A stretch of DNA of 64,000 nucleotides. It comes from Salvator merianae (lineage: Eukaryota; Chordata; Lepidosauria; Squamata; Teiidae). Below the pieces are notes generated by a model, which made no database searches, was not told the DNA's origin, and worked only from the letters and a program-made list of their open reading frames with translations. Position numbers and translations under genes: made by a program. The stretch lies in NCBI GenBank assembly GCA_003586115.2, contig QVOM02000119.1, positions 44,814,742 through 44,878,741 on the forward strand, written 5' to 3'. Positions 36,785-49,100 of the stretch are shown piece by piece (position 1 is the stretch's first letter; every line of letters begins with the position of its first letter).

Positions 36785-36850
36785 GCACTGAAAGCTGCTT
36801 TGGGATGAATTAATGAAAAGCAGGATATAAATGTAGTAATCGTAAGCAAT
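36785..36850 (+). repeat. LINE 3' tail remnant
   Basis: AAAGCTGCTTTGGGATGAAT followed by GAAAAGCAGGATATAAATG matches the L2-type tail pattern. The rest of the parent element is not clear. Confidence 0.4.
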
Positions 36851-38059
36851 AAAGCATAAAGGATGAATTATGTGCCTGGTTCTCGCAAAATCTGACTAGT
36901 TTAAATCACACAGGAAAACAGAACTTATGCTTATTCGTTTCTAATTATATTGTTGGAATGCATGCTTCAATAACGTGTCATACTCGCACAGAAACACAGC
37001 CAGCTGTCAGGTGTAAGGGAGTGTACCATCTAGTACTACAACCAGAGCTTTGCATTCTGACCTGTGAAACACTAACACACCATTGTTTCTGCTGAACCAG
37101 TACCCACTGCAGTGGATAATGTACAATTCATATAAAAAGACAGAACGATCTCAAACAGAACAATCTCAAACACATCTAAGCTTCCAACATCCCACGACAC
37201 AAACAGGTTAGTAAATGTTTGAGAGTCTGCAAGTTTTTTTCAATAAAAAACCTGTAAAAGTTTGCTTTCATACTTGAAAAACATGCATGATCATATCAAT
37301 CTGGAATAACTGTCTTGAGTTATTAACTATAAATCTTTCAAAGTTGGTACTTGAAGTATAAAAGTCGACATCAATAGTATTATGGAAGTGGCATGGTAAA
37401 ACACCACCAGCAACCTGTCACACAAAAACACAAGCTATAACGTCACTACACTGACATCTCAAAATGCATGCTTGAACACAACACAAAAATAATTCTTACA
37501 GCACTCGCCAAAATTTTAAAAATCTGTACCTTCACTGCACACGTAGAAGCTCATGCACAACTACTCAAAAAGAAAGCCCAGTGAGTTCAGTGGAGTTACA
37601 CTCAGGTAAATTTGAATAGGATTGCAGCATTACTGATGTTCCAGAGGAAACAGCTGGCATTTTTTACAGTCATTATACAAGCCAACAGCTTCCTATTACT
37701 TTCAAACCTAACTCAGGGATATTAAAGGAAAAGGGACTTTTCAAGAATTAACATACTCCAGCTTCCAGTGGCAAATAGTGATCACCAAAGCATGTGCCAT
37801 TCTAAACATGACATCTGCAGACTAAATTCATGTATGCGGCCATGACAGCCTCCTTGCACATTCATGCCTGTCTTCTTTAAAGTCTTGGAGACAGCCAGTA
37901 TTTCTTTAAAGCTTCAAAAGAAACATAGCAGACGAACCCCCCATTTTGAGAAGCCACATCCAAGTATAAAAAGGAAAATAAACCAAGGACTAGAAGACAA
38001 AGGAAACAGCTTACACACTGCAATGGATGATGTGCTATGCAGTTTGATCAGACCACAAC

Positions 38060-38440
38060 TCATCTAAGTCAACATCCTCTCTAGCACAGTGGTCCACCAT
38101 TTGCTTCTGGGCATTCTCAAACTGAAGAAAAGGCAAAACCCTCACCTGCTTTCAACTCCCTGCAAATAGCCTTCACAGGCATCCTAAGCAGAGATCTCCA
38201 ACCTGGAGGCAGTACTTAGGCATTCACTCGAGTAGCCACTGACCAACGGCAACCTGCTGTGTCAGTACGGAGGCACGGAGGCCCCGCGAACGGCCATGGC
38301 ACTTGCGCGAACACCCACCCTTAAAGGCACGGGCTGCCGCTGCCACTGACACACCTGTTCTCTGTGAATTTGTCTAATCCTTTCTTAAAACTATCCTATC
38401 ATGACCTATCCACTTGCTGTCCAGGCTAGTTGCTGCTCAG
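38060..38440 (-). mobile_element. CR1 LINE 3' end with nested MITE
   Basis: On the minus strand this matches the 3' UTR and tail type of the CR1 at 42452: antisense 'cagaccacaactcatctaag', 'cacagtggtccaccatttgc' and 'gaatttgtctaatcctttct'. The 99-bp MITE at 38244 interrupts it with a perfect target duplication. Confidence 0.6.
38244..38342. mobile_element. hAT-type MITE, 99-bp relative of the palindromic element
   Basis: This matches the right half of the element at 11446 (GGCCCCGCGAACGG, GCGAACACCCAC and TTAAAGG in the same order). It has ends CAACGGCAACC and GGGCTGCCGCTG and a perfect 8-bp duplication CCACTGAC (38236-38243, 38343-38350). It lacks most of the left arm. It is inserted in a minus-strand CR1 3' region. 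Confidence 0.85.
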
Positions 38441-39989
38441 ATAGTTTCACCAGAGAAATTCAACAAACAATGGCAGAAGTAGAGATGAGTGGGGAGAAAT
38501 TAACAGAGCAGAGATAAGCAAAGGAAGATACAAACCACAAGTAGCTCTTGCTGAACTACTCATACTAACTGAATGTAAATGAAGCTATTAAACATCCAGT
38601 CTTTTATGCATACTTCCCTTAAACTGTTATTAGTGCATGAAAAGTGACCCACTTTAGTGGATCAGTAAATTCAAACAGCTGGGTTATCAGAAGTATTCAA
38701 AACCAATGCCCCAGTAAACTACTTTTAGTGTTAATATGAAAAAGAGGACAGGAGTCCTATATCTTTTATAGTTGCACAAAAGAAGAAATTCAGGCTCTTT
38801 TTCAAATGGCAATCTTACATGTTTTTTAAGGATATTTATCTATATATTTTAAACCTTCAGCACATTACAAAAAAGCATAGGTAGAGAAAAATGGTTAGGT
38901 GTTCGGGAATTTGTATTTAATTTTACTTTTTCCTGCCCTATACCTGAATGACTCAGGGCAGGTTACTATAGCAAAAAGAAAATGTAGACATTTAGCCTGG
39001 AATCATCATTGGAATCATCACTGCCACTCGAAGTTCAGGTGAGCTCTGTGGCAAGAAGTGTCTATTACCAGCTTCGGCTACTGTACCAACTATGCCACTA
39101 CTTGGATAGGCAGCATGACAGCAGTAAAGATTTTTTTTTCATGAGCTAGTTAACTTTTAAACCACGAATTACATGGGCAGGAACTAATTCCATATGCCCC
39201 ACAGCAGGATTCTAACAAAGCTCAGGTGACTGACCCTTACGTACTTAGCTGATTCTTGGAGGCAAAGGGTATATTTTAAATTTAAGAAACACGATTAAAA
39301 TACAACCCTCCCATCTCAGCAGGACCACATTAGGAAGGAGCTAAACATCAAAGGTCTAGGTGAAGAGATAAGTTTTAACTAAGCACTGTAATCCATATGT
39401 TGGTGCCTGGTATATCTCTGTTGGGAGATTAGATCCATCAGCATATATCATTCCTAATTACTAAGCATGCTTGGCTGGGGATGATGGGATTTCAAGTTCA
39501 ACAGTATCAACAGAGGTACAGATTCTTCACCCTTGATACAAATACTATCCCAACCGTATATGGTATCCAAGAAGGCTCTATTTCATAAAAACTCTTTCAG
39601 CTTCACAGTGCCCTAAGATACTGCTTTAGAAAGGAAAGTGAAGACAATACTTTTGTGACAGAGGAAAACAGTTAACTGACAAGGCATACATGAGTCTCTT
39701 CCAGCTTAGGGTTTTACAAATTAGCTAGTAAATGTCACAAATGTCACAAACAGTCAAGGAATGACTGTTTTTATGATTGCTTTAGTTGCTGCTGGGATGT
39801 ACTTTCTAGTTCAGCAGCCATTTTCCCACTTGTCTTCATGCAGCAAGAAAGGTGCTTGGCATGGCTTCACTTTTTAAAAGAACAAAACGGATTCTGCGAG
39901 CAGATTTCTGTGTTTTAGTAAGTTTCGAGTGCTTGTGAGTGGTTCTGCATGCCTACTAGAATGGTTGTCTAGGTACATCTCCGCACTGA

Positions 39990-40150
39990 AGAGATAGGCC
40001 ATTTATGGAGAGCAGAGAACAGGTGAAGGTTTTGCCTTCATCTCCTGCCTGAGAATGGCCAGAAGCAAGTGGTGGGCCACTGTACAAGATAGGATGCTGA
40101 ACTAAATGGGCTATGGCTTGATCCAGCAGGCTTTTCTTATGCTCTTACAT
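39990..40150 (+). mobile_element. CR1-like LINE 3' end
   Basis: GGTGGGCCACTGTACAAGAT, then AGGATGCTGAACTAAATGGG, then TTGATCCAGCAGGCTTTTCT and TTATGCTCTTAC form a 3' UTR and tail shared with 14560-14755 and, inverted, with 42452. Confidence 0.65.
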
Positions 40151-41019
40151 TTGAGTGAGAACTTTGTGGGGGTAGAGTGGAATAGGTCATGGATGTTTGG
40201 CTTGGTGGTTTTTGACCACGTTTGTGTACATTTGCTTGTGTGTTGTAGTATATCTGTACTCTAGTTGCCAGCTGAGTAACTGGATTCCTGAGTGAATGAA
40301 CAGTGCTTTTTGGTGTGCATGCATCTTTGTTTTTTTTGGTGCACACAGTCTTTTTTTCTGTACATGCTTTCTGAAAGAAATGTCTCCAAAGCATGCTGCC
40401 AGAAGGTCAAAGACTCCAGCAGCAGCCAAGCAGAAGAGGGCGGCTTCCATTGTCATCCTCTTAAGAATGCATCAAAAACAGGAGAAATCCTTCTTTCTAC
40501 CATTCCTGCTGAGTTTTGCCACTTAATTCCTGTTGGGGTATGGTTTGGTCAGCATCTTATATGGCATTTGTGTGTTCAGCACTGCAGCTAGTGAAAAACC
40601 CTTGTCTTGAGGTATGGGTGAACATTGTTAAAAGGATCTTGGCTAGTATCCAGGTGGTGGAGGCTTCTATGTATTCTAGCATTGCTCTCTGAGAAGACTG
40701 TTCTGTGCCCTTTTCCATGGAGGTTCCTCTCTTACACTGACCAGTATTGGGAACCCTTTCTCATTTCAATCAATGTGGGTTTTTTATAGGGCCAGTTAAT
40801 CAAAATGTAAATAGATGGAAGCTCATGGTCATGGTTCCCTCTAACTCCTGGATTTCCATCGAAGTCTATCATTTGCGTAAAGTGTTTTCACATTAAATGA
40901 TGTTTTCCTGGAACGGAACGCTTGTGGTATGCAAGTTTTTCTGCACCTTTGTAGAACTGAAACTGTGGCCATGTTTGATCTTAGGTTCAGCAAAAAGGCT
41001 GTGTGATTTTATAATTATA

Positions 41020-41080
41020 TTGTGGACTGCCTTGAGCAACATCTTGGAAAGACCATATGCAAACGACAACAACAATGAGC
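41020..41080 (+). repeat. LINE 3' tail remnant
   Basis: GTGGACTGCCTTGAGCAACA followed by GAAAGACCATATGCAAACGA and CAACAACAA has the tail layout of L2-like elements with a different short terminal repeat. Confidence 0.35.
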
Positions 41081-41595
41081 AAGAAGAGTTTATAATCCTT
41101 CTAATGCCAGTTTCATTTCACACGACACCACCACCATACATTTCCTGAATTTGCAAATAATTAAAATGTTTTAAAAACATTTCTATGGGCACTAACACTG
41201 AAATATTATTATTATATCAATACCAAAGAATCTGGAGCTGCTGCTGACAGAATGTGGGTTCTACCCGTCTTCCAGAGTCATGTTGGGCTCCGCTCAAATG
41301 ATACAAATTATAAAATTCATGAACAGCAAAGGAACCACAAACAGCTGTTTTACAACCTTCATATGAAAAAAGTCTTGAAAATAGCTCTCTTCTGGACCAA
41401 ACCCATACATTCAACACTTCCTGCTTGTTCTGTCAAAGCCTCCCATGGCGTATCCCACTTGGGCTCTTTGGAGAAAAGGCAGTATATAAATTAATGTTAT
41501 AAATACACTCCTGGAAACAAAGCAAACCTTTCCTGATACATTTTTACTTTTGATGGACCTTATCACACAATCAAGCTCAGTTTTTCAAAACTTGC

Positions 41596-41769
41596 CTTTC
41601 TGCAAGCAGGACAAAGCCCGTTCTCATCAGTACGAATGCGATGCCAACAGAAACGACAGATCTGATAACCACAGGTGCAAGGGAAGAAGTTTATGTCATC
41701 AATTTCCAGGGGCTCCATGCACAGGGGGCACTCCACAGGGTCTTCCTTCGCATCTGGGCTGCGAGACAT
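41596..41769 (-). CDS. CNOT4: CNOT4 first coding exon: start codon and RING domain
   Basis: This exon encodes residues 1-58, beginning MSRSPDAKEDPVECPLC. The C4C4 RING-type zinc ligands are all present: C14, C17, C31, C33, C38, C41, C53 and C56, with L16 between the first pair. The domain recruits the ubiquitin-conjugating enzyme and makes CNOT4 an E3 ligase. The start is the ATG at 41767-41769, which matches the family N terminus. An in-frame ATG four codons upstream (41779-41781) exists but is not part of the known protein. The exon ends with the codon for K58, and the protein continues directly (CRK then PYPEDP) in the next exon. The donor is therefore GCAAGT, not GT. The 5' edge of the exon in the UTR is undecided: acceptor-like AGs occur close upstream, and I cannot choose between them. 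Confidence 0.96.
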
Positions 41770-41857
41770 CTCTGTTTTCACACAGCAGCAAAAATGTATG
41801 CAATAACTTAAGGGAGGAATAGCAGAGAAAACTAAAAAGAAGATACTAGAAGATCTG

Positions 41858-41877
41858 CAAGAGAGAGAGAGAGAGAA
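41858..41877. repeat. GA-rich microsatellite upstream of the first coding exon
   Basis: An imperfect GA run. On the gene strand it is a pyrimidine (CT) tract about 90-110 nt upstream of the start codon, so it may contribute to the acceptor of this exon. Confidence 0.7.
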
Positions 41878-42898
41878 AGAAAAAATAAATTAGTATATAC
41901 ATTTGGTTTTGTCATTTGAAAAAAAAAAAAATTGCCAAAATTAAAAAGGTTTTATCTCTACCCCCATCTGAAGTAGATCAGAGATAGGCAACCTATTGGC
42001 TCTGGTCTAACTTCATGTGGGTGGCAGAAAGAGAAAAGTGACTCCAATGCACAAAAAATAAACACTGTCTCCTGACAGCTAATGGTAACCAAAAATGTGG
42101 GATGACAACCAGATTTTCTAGCCCTTGCAAGGACTCCTAAGAGAGATGGTGAGCACTGTTTTAAAAAGGCCTTGAATTTTGCCGAGGTTGATGTCAGGTA
42201 ATAGGGCATCAATGCAGCACAAGAAAAGCAGGAAAGAGTCATAAAAGATGATGTGTACTTATTCAGTAATGTTACTATAAGAAAGTTGTCAAGTTTTTTC
42301 TACTGGTACCAATATCAACATCAGTTCTAGATTCCCAAACAAAGCCATCTCCTTATGAAACATAGCACCCTTTTCTATTGTTACTTTGAACTATTATCCT
42401 TCTTCAGTGCTGGCTGACAGAGTCCTGTGTTGGTAAGGTTAAAAAAGTAATATACGTGAACATAAGAACAAAAGTGCCACCACCGGATCAGACTCATGGC
42501 CCATCTAGTCCAGTAGTCTATTCTCATGGTGGACAACCAGCTGCATAAGGAAATACACAAATACACAATTTGCTCTGCTAGCAGTCTCTGAGCAGCCAGA
42601 CTTTAGAGGCATACTACCTCTTACTGCGATCAGGGTTAATATCGACTGATAGTCCTGATAGGGTCCAGACCTTTTCTGAAAACATCCAAGCTGGGAACCA
42701 CCAACATATTTCATGGTAGCAAACTCCCAACTTTCACTATGTGTGGTATAAAAAACAGATTTTATTTTGTCCGTCCCGATTCCTTCAGGATTCACTTTCA
42801 TTGGGGAACTTCTGATTCTATTGTGATGAGAAAAGGATAATACCACCTCCCTATCCACTTTGTCCACACTATGCATAATTTTATACACTTTTACCAAG

Positions 42899-43213
42899 TA
42901 GAGATGTGCATAAACTTGAACATTGTGGTTTGGTTTTAATAGAATCAAACTATGCGTGATTTGGTTAGAATCTGAACTAGCATGAACTGGTTCGACCAGC
43001 TTGTATGCATAAAAATACTATTTATAAAGCCCTTTAAAAGGGCTAACATACTCAAACCAGTTTAAATTGAATCAGGTGGTTTGAGGCAGTTCGACCAAAT
43101 CTCGTTGATTCAGTTTGAGTTTGAACTGACCTCCTGAACTTGGAGGTGGTTCAGTTTGAATACAAACCAACTGAACCACCCAATTCAATTCAACCCATTT
43201 CAACACATCTCTA
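42899..43213. mobile_element. hAT-type MITE nested in CR1 (TAGAGATGTG family)
   Basis: A 315-bp element with terminal inverted repeats TAGAGATGTG / CACATCTCTA and a perfect 8-bp target duplication TTACCAAG (42891-42898 and 43214-43221). The 8-bp duplication is the hallmark of the hAT superfamily. The interior is rich in short inverted GGTTC/GAACC-like motifs and has no transposase frame. It is younger than the CR1 it interrupts. Confidence 0.85.
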
Positions 43214-45956
43214 TTACCAAGTCTCCTCTCACCCATCTCTGTAAATTAAAAAGCCCCAGATGTTGCAATCGGGCCTCAGAGGAAAGCTACTTAAGCTCCC
43301 TGATCATCTTAGCTGCCTTCCTCTGACCCTTCTCCAACTCTGTTTTATTCTTGAAACGTGCCACCCAAAACTGCACACTTTATTCCAGTTACAGTTGTAC
43401 CACTGATTTGTATAAGGGCATTCTTTTATTAGCATCAGTCTTTTCCATACCATTTTTATTATCCCTAACATGCTACTGATCTTTTTATAGTGAATGTACA
43501 CTGTGTTGACACTTCCATTGAACCGGCTATCATTCTTCCAAGACCTCTTTCCTATTCAGACAGCAAGCATTGATCCCATTAGAGTATATGAGTAGTTAAG
43601 TTTTTTCGCTCCAATGTGTCATCACTTTACGCTTGTTCACACTGAGTGACATCTGTCATTTTGATGTCCAGTCCCACAACATGCGGAGATTCTTCACAGT
43701 CCCTCTTTATTTTTACTACTAAGAACAACTTGGTGCCATCTGCAAACTTGACTGTTCTACTGGTGATACCTACTTCTAGATCATTTTTAAAAATGTTAAA
43801 AACTACCGATCCCAGGACAAAACCTTAGGGGATATGCTTGCTACATCTTTCCATCTACTCCTGTTTTCTATTCCTTAAACAATTGCTTATCCACAATAAG
43901 ACTTGTCCTTTTATGCCAAGACTGTTAAGCATATGGAAAAGTATTTGATGACAGATGTTATGAAAAGCTTTTTGAAAATCTAAGTAGATGATGTCCACAA
44001 GACAGCCTGTATCCACATGTTTATTAACAAACCCAAAAAACTGCAGAAGTTTGGACAGAGAAGACTTTTTTTTTTTACAGAAGCCATGTTGGCTAGGCCT
44101 GTGCCTGCAAACGTTTGGTAATTTTATCTTTAATAATGGTTTCCATTATCTTCCTCAGAATGGATGTTAAGTTGATAGGCCAATAATTTCCTGGGTCTTC
44201 TCTCTTGAGCCCTTTTCAAAACTGGAGTTATGTCAGCAAACCTTCCAATGCCCAAATACTGAAGTTGAATGCAGTGACGTTGCATTTTTTAAAGATATAC
44301 GCTATCTCAGCTTTGACCTCTTTAGTACTTTTGAGTAGATGCCATTAGGGTTTGAAAACATGATGTTTAATTTTTCAGTACGCCCTACCACTTCCTTTTC
44401 TTCTCATCACAGTTCATCAGATCCCTTCCTGAGAATAGACACTCCAGATCAGGAATCTGCCCCAAACTCTCTTTTCTAAAAAGAGATTAAAATAATTCAC
44501 ACAGTTCTTCTGCAACTTCTCTTTCGCCTCTTAGGACACCTCTGACTCCCTCACTCCAAGAAACTAACAGGCTCCATGGTTGGCTTTCTGTTTCTAATAT
44601 ATTTGAAGAACTTCTAAAGAAAATCAGTCTTCACAGTTTGGCAATATGCTCCTCAAATGTATTTTGTTTCTCACCGTCTCCTTGCATTTCTTCTGTCACA
44701 GATTTAGGTTCTTTTTTATTTTTTCATTAGCATAAACCTTCTAATTTTTGAAGGATGCTTTCCTGCCCTTAAGAACTCCCCTGAACACACTAGTTACCCA
44801 GGCAGGCCTCTTCTTGACTTTGGGAGTTCTTTTCTTAATTTTAGAAATACACTGTAAAATCAGCCTGTTACTGTGGTTTTAAATAACAGCCAAGCTTTCT
44901 TGAGAGTTTACCCTCTTGCCCATCCTTCTGAGTGTGCTTTTCATAAGCCTTCTCAATTATGAGAAGTTTTAACTTTTGAAATCAAAAATGTCCATGCTGG
45001 ACTTGCTTTCCAAGTTTCAATTCTATAAATGTTGAATTTGATTGCATTATGGTCACTATTCTCAATCATTTCAACAACATTTTCTTCTCTCACCAAGTCC
45101 TGAGTGCCACTAAATAAGTCCAGTACTGTCTCACAGTTGGTTCTACGACAAATTGCTCTGGCACACAGTCATTTACAGTATATAAGAATCTAACCTCTCT
45201 TTAATGGTTTAAGTAAACATTTACCGTATAAATGTATGGGTAATTGAAGTCTTGCATTATTACAAGACTTCTTCTTTGAGATGCTTCTCTAATATCCTTC
45301 TTCAGGCTTTCCTGAGTGCCTTGGTTATGAGGGAAATGCTACTTTTATGACCCAATATCCCTAAACACAGGGATTCTTTAGAATGATCTGTCCTACAAGC
45401 TCGACATAACTCAATTCAATGTTCTCTTTGACATACAGTGAGAATTCCTTCAGTATGTCTTTTCCTGTCTTTCTTATAGAACTTGCAACCCAGAATAACC
45501 ATGGTCCCACAGATTCTCACTTTACGAGATTTTGTTTATGCCCACTATATTTATATTCTAAAACCAGGCATTTCAGTTCACACATTTTGGCCTGCAGACT
45601 CTTTGCATTTACATATGAACTCCATTGCATTTCTCTGTATACTCTTTCAACGTCTGCCATTTTCCCCAGTCCACTTGGGACTCCCTGAATAGCCATCACA
45701 TATGTCTACATTTTCACTGCCTACTTCTACTACTTTGCCTTTATGACAGATATAATTCTTATGAACCTCTTCCCTAATCAATGACTGTTTCCAAACCAAA
45801 GTTCTTCTGTTCCTATCAACTTCCCCCAACATGCTATCAGTTTAAAAACTGCTCTGTCACTTTTTCTATTTTACACGCCAGCAGCTTAATCCCATTCAGG
45901 TTCAAATGGAGCTTGTCCATCCTGTACACGTCTGGTTTTTATTAAAATGTTCTCCA

Positions 45957-46190
45957 CAGCGGTGTAGCTAAAAGTTTTGCCACCCGGGGTCAAGTGGCAG
46001 CAGGGGAGCACGAGCGAGGGTGACCTGCCCTGTAGCCTCCTACCCCTGCTGCCGCCCCGCCGACTGCCAGGCGGCACCACACCGCGCTCTCTGGCATGCC
46101 GGGCGGGCAGAAAAGGACCTGGCTACATGGGCTGCCCAGGACAACGTGCCACCCGGGGCGCCCCCCCGTCCCCCGCTTCCTACACCACTG
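45957..46190. mobile_element. hAT-type GC-rich MITE nested in CR1
   Basis: A 234-bp GC-rich element beginning CAGCGGTGTAGCTA and ending TACACCACTG. Flanking 8-bp duplications are GTTCTCCA (45949-45956) and GTTCTCCG (46191-46198), one mismatch. Termini and GC-rich interior (CCACCCGGGG near each end) resemble the 352-bp element at 19526, so the two are one family. There is no coding capacity. Confidence 0.82.
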
Positions 46191-49100
46191 GTTCTCCGAC
46201 GCCTAATAAATAGGAAGCTTTCTTCCCAGCACCAGTGTCTGATCTACTGAGGCATTTTAACTCTGTCTGCCTAGATTGCCCTATGCATGGAACAGTTATC
46301 ATTTCAGAGAAAGCTACCCGGGAGATCCAGTGAGGCCTACAATCTTCACACTAGGCAGGCAGGTCAGCATGCCAACAAACACCCAGCTATCTGAATTCGT
46401 AATGATCAAATCACTTACTACAGAAGCCCGTTTTCTCTGTGAATTCATTTCGGAAGGAAAGAATCAGAGGCTGAGGGAGGTGTTCTGTCATTTATAAAGG
46501 AGGAACCCTACACATTTTATGGACTTTCTTACTAGAAGCTTGTTGCCTAATAAAGCTTTTAAATCAAATTAATGGTCATTTCTCTGAGTGGTTTTATGCC
46601 TTCTAATACCACCCTCTTTTTTGTTTCAAGCTTTCTTCTGGAACTAAGAAAGTTCGTAGCTAGAGTAGAAGTGATGGCTGTTGTGGGAAGAAAGTCATAA
46701 CAGTTGTGCGGATGCTTACCTAAGGGATCAGAAGACTGCTGTCTGCTTAGGAATTTGAGGTATGCATAAGCAGCTCCTTGTAGTGAAGGTGATCCTGATG
46801 TCCTTACAGTTCAGTTGGCTCTGACTAAATGTTATCTTTGGTCTATCAGTAAAAGATGTGGCCTCACCCTATCCCTGCTCACTGCATGTTTGCCTCTTGG
46901 AATAAACAATTTCTTTACACTATCCTGACACCTACTCCTTCAGTTAACAGGAGTAAGAAAAGTAATTGTTTGTACACCTAATACCCATTATCATGCTTGT
47001 TTGATTTCTTGTATTCGGCTAGACTAATCAGTACATATAAATACTTGTGTAAATATTTCAGCTTTACCATTGGAAAGCAGATCTTCCTCACAGTCAGTCT
47101 GAGTGCTAATTCTCAGCATACGTTCTAATGATTATTCTTCCTAATTCACAAAATTATTTTTGATACCATTAATAAACATTTACTCTTCAAAAATACACCC
47201 AAGTGAGATTTGCTTCCCTTTCCTTCAGTTTACATTATTCAGGCAGAACTTAGTTCAAAACTTCCGTTCAGATATGCAGAAGGTCTCTCACAGCTTTTTT
47301 GTAGGGATGTATTGAACTGCAGTTCTATAGTATTCAAACTGCCAAAAGGAGTGGATTGTAAAATTCTCTCCCCTGCAAGTCCATGTGTGTACAAGAAGAA
47401 GGAAAGGGGGAGGAATGTTAAAAAAATAATCAGCATCTGTGTGAGCTGCATGATGTCTTTACAGGCCTTGGCAGCTCCAACCCCTGCAAGCAGCAAAGTC
47501 AACTGACAGTCAAACTCAGATGGAGAGAGAAGCAGTGAGTGGTGCTTTTAAACTTTCCCTCACTCACCTGTCACTCACCTAAACTCTCTCTTTCCCTTCT
47601 TCTTGTAGACATCTGGACTTGCAGAAGGGAGATTCTCATAATCCCCTCTCTCTTCAGTGATTTCAAATGTTATGAACTGGATTTTGAACTGGATTTTGAT
47701 TTAGGGTTAGGAAGCCCCTATATAATGACTCCATTTCCCACTTTAGGAGGATCAGCACTGTGCCTGCCATCACTGTCACTGGGCCCTTTCATCAACTTAA
47801 CTGGCCTCATGCTGCAGCTGCAGATCTCTGCCCTGGCAGAGACAAGCCTGGCTACCACTAAACTACAAGTGCCACCATTTACCACTAGGAGGAAAGCTAG
47901 AATCTACTCCATTTTCTATGTTGCCCAGAGTGCTGGGGAAGATTTTCTTCTGGGCAGTGACAGTTGAATAATCTAATTTCCTCTTGCATAGCCCTGGGCA
48001 GGGAAAAAGTTTCTTTTTCACTACCATGGGCCGCAAGAGCAAGGTAGACAACATCCAGCCCAAGACTACTAGTAGTTCAGAATGTGTGTTCCCTGTGTGT
48101 GCATAATCCACTATGTTTAGTGGGGTCACTTTTCAGGAACACTTCCAACTCTGGCCTTAACAGTGTAGCGTTTCAGCTGCCATCACTTCACTTTTGAGTT
48201 GCTTTCTCTCCATGATATTGATTGCCATTGTTGGGCAGAGGAAAAGATTTCCTTTTAGCTGGACAAATATCTGTAGGCAGAAAAAAATAGAGGCCCTTTC
48301 CTCTGTCCAGGAGCTGAGCAAGTGGAAAGCAGAGTGCTTTTATTTTTTTCCTGGTGATAAACATATTTCTGTATTTACCGGATTTCTGAATTTTCTCACA
48401 TCCTTCTCCAATGCAGGCATTAAGCTATTTAGTCATTCATGAAACCCCCTGACAGATTATTTCTAAGAAATTTAGATCTCAATAGAAAAAGTTTTCCCCA
48501 TCTTTGACTGATAACATTTAGAAAGACAAGCATTTTTATGACAAATCTTGTGTGCAGTTTGCTACATGTATTTAACTGGAATATACTAAAGCAATCGTGG
48601 GTAGCTCATGACAAAGGTGGCCTTGGCACAGATAGTGAAATTCCTTCAGATTAATCAGACCGAAAAGCCTGAACAAGTTGCAATCTCTGTCAGCAAAACA
48701 CCCAAAATAAAAACATAAAATCCTGGCGGTGTTTTCTACTGGATCCTATGAAAGGCAACAGAATGTTAACTGATTGTTAATGCAACATAAAAAACAGGGT
48801 TTTTTAAAAAATACAAAAATTCACCGAACAGACTTAACTATTCTATACAGCTATTGGAAAACTTTTTTTCACCCATTCTTGATCCTGGACAATTGATCAA
48901 ATTGACACAGTTTACTTCATTTGAAAGATCTGCTGCAGTCCCTCTTCCCTAGACTGAGACAATGTTTATAAGAAAGATGGATTTCAACGTTGTGCTTTGG
49001 CAAACAGTTCTCAAATGAGGTGGGGAAAATGCTGCATTTTGCACAGATACCTGTGCTAAAAGTTCTAGTTATATACATGGCAGGAATCCTTCTGGTTCCA

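Larger units (their letters stand above)
35167..41595 (-). other. CNOT4 intron 2 (GC-AG), 6.4 kb
   Basis: The intron runs from GCAAGT at the RING exon to TTAATTAG at the next exon. Protein continuity across it is exact. It holds a minus-strand CR1 3' part with a nested MITE (38060-38440), a plus-strand CR1 3' end (39990-40150), LINE-tail remnants near 35400-35500, 36785-36850 and 41020-41080, and a 110-codon acidic open frame (36157-36489). The rest is AT-rich with no recognised feature. Confidence 0.85.
42452..46565 (-). mobile_element. CR1 LINE, about 3.5 kb of CR1 sequence with two nested MITEs
   Basis: Read on the minus strand, this is a decayed CR1 reverse transcriptase. Pieces such as KKISSMLGIIKMVWKR (about 43430-43490) and a YLDFQKAF-like region near 43960-44000 are recognisable. 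The 3' end near 42452 carries the TTCTTATG-type tail and the preceding '...ctggactagatgg' motif shared with copies at 14755 and 40146. The 5' limit near 46565 is approximate. The frame is broken in many places, so the copy is dead. Two hAT MITEs sit inside it (42899-43213 and 45957-46190). Removing each restores continuous CR1-like sequence. Confidence 0.8.

Noticed and set aside
41779..41781. Upstream in-frame ATG (MKTE before MSRSP) as the CNOT4 start
   Set aside because: The family protein starts at MSRSP, and the upstream codons may lie in the intron or UTR.
45961..46250. Pro/Arg-rich open frames resembling a gene start or CpG-island promoter for CNOT4
   Set aside because: They fall in the nested GC-rich MITE (45957-46190), and no splice donor or UTR evidence links them to CNOT4.
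47539..47967. 142-codon plus-strand frame (FELDFDLGLGSPYIM...)
   Set aside because: No recognised family or splice pattern; low-complexity start from a small duplication; probably chance.
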